Positions 14,173 through 16,749 of a stretch of 16,749 bases of DNA are shown here, piece after piece. Within the stretch, counting starts at the first letter, position 1. Every line of letters starts with the position of its first letter. The notes beneath the pieces are model-generated. The model searched no databases. It was not told the origin of the DNA and saw nothing but the letters and a program-made list of their open reading frames with translations. Location: positions 1-16,749 of the forward strand of contig JAJDCT010000108.1 of NCBI GenBank assembly GCA_029260695.1, given 5' to 3'. This DNA comes from Phycisphaeraceae bacterium. Lineage in GTDB: Bacteria; Planctomycetota; Phycisphaerae; Phycisphaerales; Phycisphaeraceae. Position numbers and translations under genes: made by a program.

Positions 14173-15165
14173 TTGACCTACACACCCGCCGATGACCGCT
14201 ACGAAACGATGTCTTACCGCCGCTGTGGCCGAAGCGGCGTGAAATTGCCGGCTATCTCGCTTGGGCTCTGGCACAACTTCGGCGGTGTGGATGAATTGGA
14301 TAACTCACGGGCCATGATCTGTCGTGCGTTTGATCTTGGGATCACCCATTTCGATCTGGCGAACAACTACGGCCCGCCCCCCGGGTCCGCGGAACTGACC
14401 TTCGGGCAAGTCTTGCGCGACGACCTCGCTGCGCACCGGGATGAGTTAATCATCTCCACCAAGGCGGGTTGGGGCATGTGGCTCGGGCCCTACGGCGACT
14501 GGGGCTCTCGTAAATACCTCACCGCCAGCCTCGATCAGAGCCTACAGCGCATGGGACTTGATTACGTCGACATCTATTACCACCACCGCCCGGACCCGGA
14601 CACGCCGCTTGAAGAAACCATGGGCGCGCTGGATCAGGCCGTGCGTTCGGGCAAGGCGCTGTATGCCGGGGTGTCATCCTACAACCCCGAGCAAACCAGA
14701 AACGCTGCGAAGATCCTGCGCGGCCTGGGCACACCCTGCCTGATCCATCAGCCGTCGTACAGCATGTTCGACCGCTGGATTGAGGACGGCCTGCTGGATG
14801 TGCTCGACGAAGAAGGCATCGGCGGCATCGTGTTCTGCCCGTTGGCTCAGGGCCTGTTGACGGATAAGTATCTCAACGCCGTCCCCGAGGATTCACGCGT
14901 CGCCAAGCCGCACGGCTTCCTCCATCGCGATCAACTCACCGAGTCCAAGCTCGCGAAGGTCGCCGCACTGAATGACCTGGCAAAGCAGCGTGGTCAGACC
15001 CTGGCGCAGCTGGCGCTTGTCTGGGTGCTGCGTCAGTCAGCGGTTACCTCTGCACTGATCGGTGCCAGCCGGGTCGGGCAGATCGACGACTGTGTGCAGG
15101 CTTTGAAGAATGCGGCGTTGGCCGCCGAGGAACTCAATGCGATTGAGAAGATCTTGTCTGATTGA
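14173..15165 (+). CDS. gpr: Aldo/keto reductase, L-glyceraldehyde 3-phosphate reductase type (YghZ/Gpr)
   Basis: A 330-residue NADPH-dependent TIM-barrel reductase. It follows E. coli YghZ closely: YRRCGRSGVKLPAISLGLWH, then NFGGVDELDN; ITHFDLANNYGPPPGSAE; RDELIISTKAGWGMWLGPYG; GSRKYLTASLDQSLQRMGLD; YVDIYYHHRPD; LIHQPSYSMFDRWI; CPLAQGLLTDKYLN; and VTSALIGASRVGQI near the end. The catalytic tetrad is visible as D61, Y66, K97 and H138. In E. coli the enzyme reduces L-glyceraldehyde 3-phosphate and methylglyoxal, so a detoxification role is expected. The start is taken as TTG 14173 because AGGAG lies 8 bases upstream and the N-terminus then resembles the family. ATG 14134 in the same frame would add 13 residues and lies in a hairpin. 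It is a single gene. Confidence 0.88.
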   Translation: MTYTPADDRYETMSYRRCGRSGVKLPAISLGLWHNFGGVDELDNSRAMICRAFDLGITHFDLANNYGPPPGSAELTFGQVLRDDLAAHRDELIISTKAGWGMWLGPYGDWGSRKYLTASLDQSLQRMGLDYVDIYYHHRPDPDTPLEETMGALDQAVRSGKALYAGVSSYNPEQTRNAAKILRGLGTPCLIHQPSYSMFDRWIEDGLLDVLDEEGIGGIVFCPLAQGLLTDKYLNAVPEDSRVAKPHGFLHRDQLTESKLAKVAALNDLAKQRGQTLAQLALVWVLRQSAVTSALIGASRVGQIDDCVQALKNAALAAEELNAIEKILSD

Positions 15166-15207
15166 ATCCGGATTGCCCTGATTCGCTCAGGTCATATGGA
15201 TCACTGC

Positions 15208-15233
15208 GGAACCGCAAACGGCAGAGACGCGTG
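15208..15233 (+). promoter_or_regulatory. Weak ECF-like promoter box
   Basis: GGAACC (15208-15213) with a 16-base spacer to CGTG (15230-15233). This is the same spacing as the box before the ECF sigma operon, with one mismatch to CGTA. It could read towards the PLP enzyme gene across the relic. A single match of this size can occur by chance. Confidence 0.25.
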
Positions 15234-15249
15234 AAAAACTGGAATATCC

Positions 15250-15314
15250 CCGGATGGCCCCTCCCGAAAACCTGATCCAGAAAATGTGAGAGAATCCATC
15301 CGGCCGTAGGCCGG
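15250..15314. repeat. Nested inverted repeats upstream of the IS3 relic
   Basis: CCGGATGG (15250-15257) and CCATCCGG (15296-15303) are perfect 8-bp inverted copies 38 bases apart. The second overlaps CCGGCC-gta-GGCCGG (15300-15314), a 6-bp hairpin just before GGAAGGA, the ribosome site of the relic. TGATCCAG at 15273 may be near an old element end, but no matching right end was found. Confidence 0.4.
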
Positions 15315-15326
15315 GAAGGATTCCTC

Positions 15327-15380
15327 GTGAAGAAGCGATACAGTGCCGAACAGATCGTGGCGAAGCTGCGTCAGGCGGAT
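15327..15380 (+). pseudogene. IS3-family transposase OrfA N-terminal fragment
   Basis: A GTG start with GGAAGGA 6 bases upstream opens M-K-K-R-Y-S-A-E-Q-I-V-A-K-L-R-Q-A-D, the familiar first 18 residues of IS3-type OrfA proteins (K-x-R-Y-x-x-E-Q-I-V-x-x-L). After residue 18 the usual helix-turn-helix (T-I-x-E-V-C-K) is missing. The frame stays open to 15596 but encodes Lys/Ala/Glu-rich and then out-of-frame sequence overlapping the next gene. It is therefore a truncated relic, not an active transposase; no OrfB is present. Confidence 0.6.
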
Positions 15381-15498
15381 ACTGAAAAGGACAAAGCAGA
15401 CGACACCAAAGCCGAAGCCGCCAAGCCCGAGTCGGATCCGGCTACGCAAAGACCTCTGAGACAGCTTCCGCAAAGCCCGCCCAAGCCGACGATATGCC

Positions 15499-16500
15499 AT
15501 GAAAGTACCCAAGGAAATTACCAAGAACCACCTGCCGGTAGACAGCTACTACCTTGGGTTGACGCCGTACACGCCGCTGGTGCCGGTTTCGCTTGAGGGT
15601 GGTTCGCCAATCTGGTGCAAACTCGAGTTCTTCAACCCAAGCGGGTCGACCAAGGATCGTATCGCGACATACATCCTGACCAAGGCGTGGCGCAGCGGAA
15701 AATTGACTCACGGCGCCACGGTCGTCGAGGCCTCCAGTGGTTCGACCAGTATCGCGATGGCGATGGTCTGTGCCCAGTTGGGACTACGCTTCATTGCCGT
15801 CATGCCGGAGGGTGTAAGCAACGAACGGACCATGATGATCCATGCCTACGGGGGTGAGGTTGTGCTGAGCCCTCGGGCAGAGGGCGTCATGGGTTCGGTC
15901 CGCATCTCACGCGGCATCGCTGAACGCGAAGGGGCATTCCTGCCGTGTCAATTCGAGAACATGGATAACGCCCAGGCCCACCGACTCTATACGGCCCGTG
16001 AAATCATTTCTCAGACACCCGGCGAGTGTATCGATGCCATCGTAAGTGGTGTCGGAACCGGTGGAACCCTCGTCGGGTTATACCTGGGCCTATGCGACCA
16101 TGGCTGCCAGCCCAAACCTTTCGCGGCCCGACCTGTCAGCCGCAGCGGTGATCCCGCCGCGTGTTCGGGTTGCTTCAGTGACGCCGAGCACTGCAGTTAC
16201 TCCAGCGCGATCCCCGGCGTGTTGGACAACATGTCGAAGATCTACCAGCCAGAGAACCTGTCGGGTCTCGTCGAAGTCGAGGTCGATGATCGGCTAGCAC
16301 TGAACACCGCCAGAGCCCTGATCCGCAAGGGCTTCCCAGTCGGGCCGAGCTCGGGTCTGAATTACGCCGCCGCGGTGGAGGTATCCAAGCAGTTGGGCCC
16401 CGACGCCAAGGTCGTCACGGTGTTCTGTGACCGTATGGAACGGTACTTCTCAACCGAACTATTCACCGGGATCGAACACACGGTGACGGGTACGTCCTGA
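15499..16500 (+). CDS. Cysteine-synthase-family PLP enzyme with cysteine cluster
   Basis: A 333-residue fold-type II PLP protein. The PLP lysine is K52 in FFNPSGSTKDR. The substrate-binding loop is EASSGSTSIAMA (77-88), the phosphate-binding loop is GVGTGGTL (184-191), and the C-terminal serine of GPSSGLNYAAA (282-292) contacts the pyridine nitrogen. These are the CysK/CysM/SbnA/CBS motifs. Between the glycine loop and the C-terminal part, where CysK has 'V-E-P-x-x-S-x-V-L', this protein has C199-x3-C203, then C222-x2-C225-x6-C232, followed by SYSSAIPGVLDNMSKIY. The cysteines could hold zinc or an Fe-S cluster (inference). The C-terminus CDRMERYFSTELF also differs from standard CysK. Substrates (O-acetylserine, O-phosphoserine, cysteine or serine) cannot be fixed from sequence. 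The ATG at 15499 has no clear Shine-Dalgarno, and the region just upstream is a transposon relic. No serine acetyltransferase is nearby. Confidence 0.85.
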   Translation: MKVPKEITKNHLPVDSYYLGLTPYTPLVPVSLEGGSPIWCKLEFFNPSGSTKDRIATYILTKAWRSGKLTHGATVVEASSGSTSIAMAMVCAQLGLRFIAVMPEGVSNERTMMIHAYGGEVVLSPRAEGVMGSVRISRGIAEREGAFLPCQFENMDNAQAHRLYTAREIISQTPGECIDAIVSGVGTGGTLVGLYLGLCDHGCQPKPFAARPVSRSGDPAACSGCFSDAEHCSYSSAIPGVLDNMSKIYQPENLSGLVEVEVDDRLALNTARALIRKGFPVGPSSGLNYAAAVEVSKQLGPDAKVVTVFCDRMERYFSTELFTGIEHTVTGTS

Positions 16501-16510
16501 CGGCAAGACG

Positions 16511-16549
16511 ATGAAACATCAAGCATAGTATTATATGAAGCGTTTCATA
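16511..16549 (+). promoter_or_regulatory. Promoter/operator region of the last gene
   Basis: A -10-like TATTAT (16529-16534) lacks a good -35. Two overlapping inverted repeats are present: ATGAAAC (16511-16517) with GTTTCAT (16542-16548), and TATGAA-gcgt-TTCATA (16534-16549). The second lies just downstream of the -10, where a repressor would block transcription. Confidence 0.35.
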
Positions 16550-16568
16550 CAGCGACATAAGGTAACCG

Positions 16569-16749
16569 ATGCCTCTTAGACTACGGCACCCTCTCCATCG
16601 GCTTGCGAATACGTTGCTTGCAGCGATTATGTTGGTGCTGTTCCTGCCGCCCGCCAGTTCTCTTTGGGCCCCGCTTGATGCGGGCATAGACGATGTGGGT
16701 GGCAGGGCTCGGGTCAGTGCTGTCTGGCGTAGTGACAAGGTCCATGTCG
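16569..16749 (+). CDS. Exported protein, 5' part (runs off the right edge)
   Basis: An open frame of 60 codons to the window end, starting at ATG 16569 with AAGG 6 bases upstream. It begins with an Arg-rich N-region (MPLRLRHPLHRL) and a hydrophobic core (about residues 15-29, NTLLAAIMLVLFLPP), then ASSLWA, a typical signal-peptidase I site. The mature part begins near P35 and reads L-D-A-G-I-D-D-V-G-G-R-A-R-V-S-A-V-W-R-S-D-K-V-H-V. I do not recognise the family from so little; secretion to the periplasm or beyond is the only firm inference. Confidence 0.7.
   Translation, partial: MPLRLRHPLHRLANTLLAAIMLVLFLPPASSLWAPLDAGIDDVGGRARVSAVWRSDKVHV

Larger units (their letters stand above)
15166..15498 (+). 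other. Rearranged non-coding stretch holding an IS3 relic
   Basis: No intact gene. It holds an ECF-like box (15208-15233), nested inverted repeats (15250-15314), the start of an IS3 orfA (15327-15380) and a Lys/Ala/Glu-rich tail-like reading frame (15381-15430). The tail theme seems to continue in another frame, giving AKTSETASAKPAQADDMP up to a stop just after 15499, which suggests a frameshifted gene remnant. The composition suggests insertion and decay between gpr and the PLP enzyme gene. Confidence 0.5.

Noticed and set aside
15201..15524. 107-codon - strand frame across the IS relic
   Set aside because: No ribosome site or family resemblance; it crosses the relic and the start of the PLP gene in antisense.

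Overview
The window looks like a chromosomal stretch from a planctomycete, most likely of the class Phycisphaerae. This is an inference. It rests on the GC-rich sequence, a type II secretion prepilin-like protein with a C-terminal FVDGH motif (a type abundant in Planctomycetota), an ECF sigma factor paired with a very long anti-sigma factor, a eukaryotic-type adenylosuccinate lyase, and Gram-negative envelope genes (lptB, a porin ending in Phe). No rRNA, tRNA or CRISPR array was seen. The only trace of a mobile element is a short IS3-type transposase relic near 15.3 kb.

Layout. 1-348 (-): 5' part of lptB, the LPS-export ATPase. 349-601: a divergent intergenic region with a perfect 29-bp AT-rich palindrome and a possible leaderless promoter. 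602-2488 (+): an internally duplicated ABC-2 permease. 2535-3373 (-): a two-gene unit made of an 11-cysteine, 55-residue protein, which is easily missed, followed by the ECF sigma factor SigZ. 3594-4787 (+): nadA, quinolinate synthase. 4788-5237: a 450-nt non-coding leader. 5238-8736 (+): a probable three-gene operon of outer-membrane porin, short PstS-like periplasmic protein and methyl-accepting chemotaxis protein. A strong hairpin terminator (8776-8811) separates it from the convergent purB (8845-10293, -). 10503-13024 (+): an ECF sigma factor and its translationally coupled membrane anti-sigma factor, preceded by a good ECF-type promoter (GGAACC-N16-CGTA). 13096-13881 (-): the prepilin-like protein. 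14173-15165 (+): an aldo/keto reductase of the L-glyceraldehyde-3-phosphate reductase type. 15166-15498: a scrambled region with the IS3 relic. 15499-16500 (+): a cysteine-synthase-family PLP enzyme with a cysteine cluster. 16569 to the end (+): the start of an exported protein.

Most genes are single housekeeping units: NAD synthesis (nadA), purine synthesis (purB), LPS transport (lptB), methylglyoxal/aldehyde reduction (gpr) and amino-acid metabolism (PLP enzyme). Three groups appear to work together. They are SigZ with the Cys-rich protein (possible metal or thiol stress signalling), the porin/PstS-like/chemoreceptor operon (possible uptake and taxis towards one solute), and the ECF sigma/anti-sigma pair with its probable autoregulated promoter. 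The first two are the best candidates for something little described.
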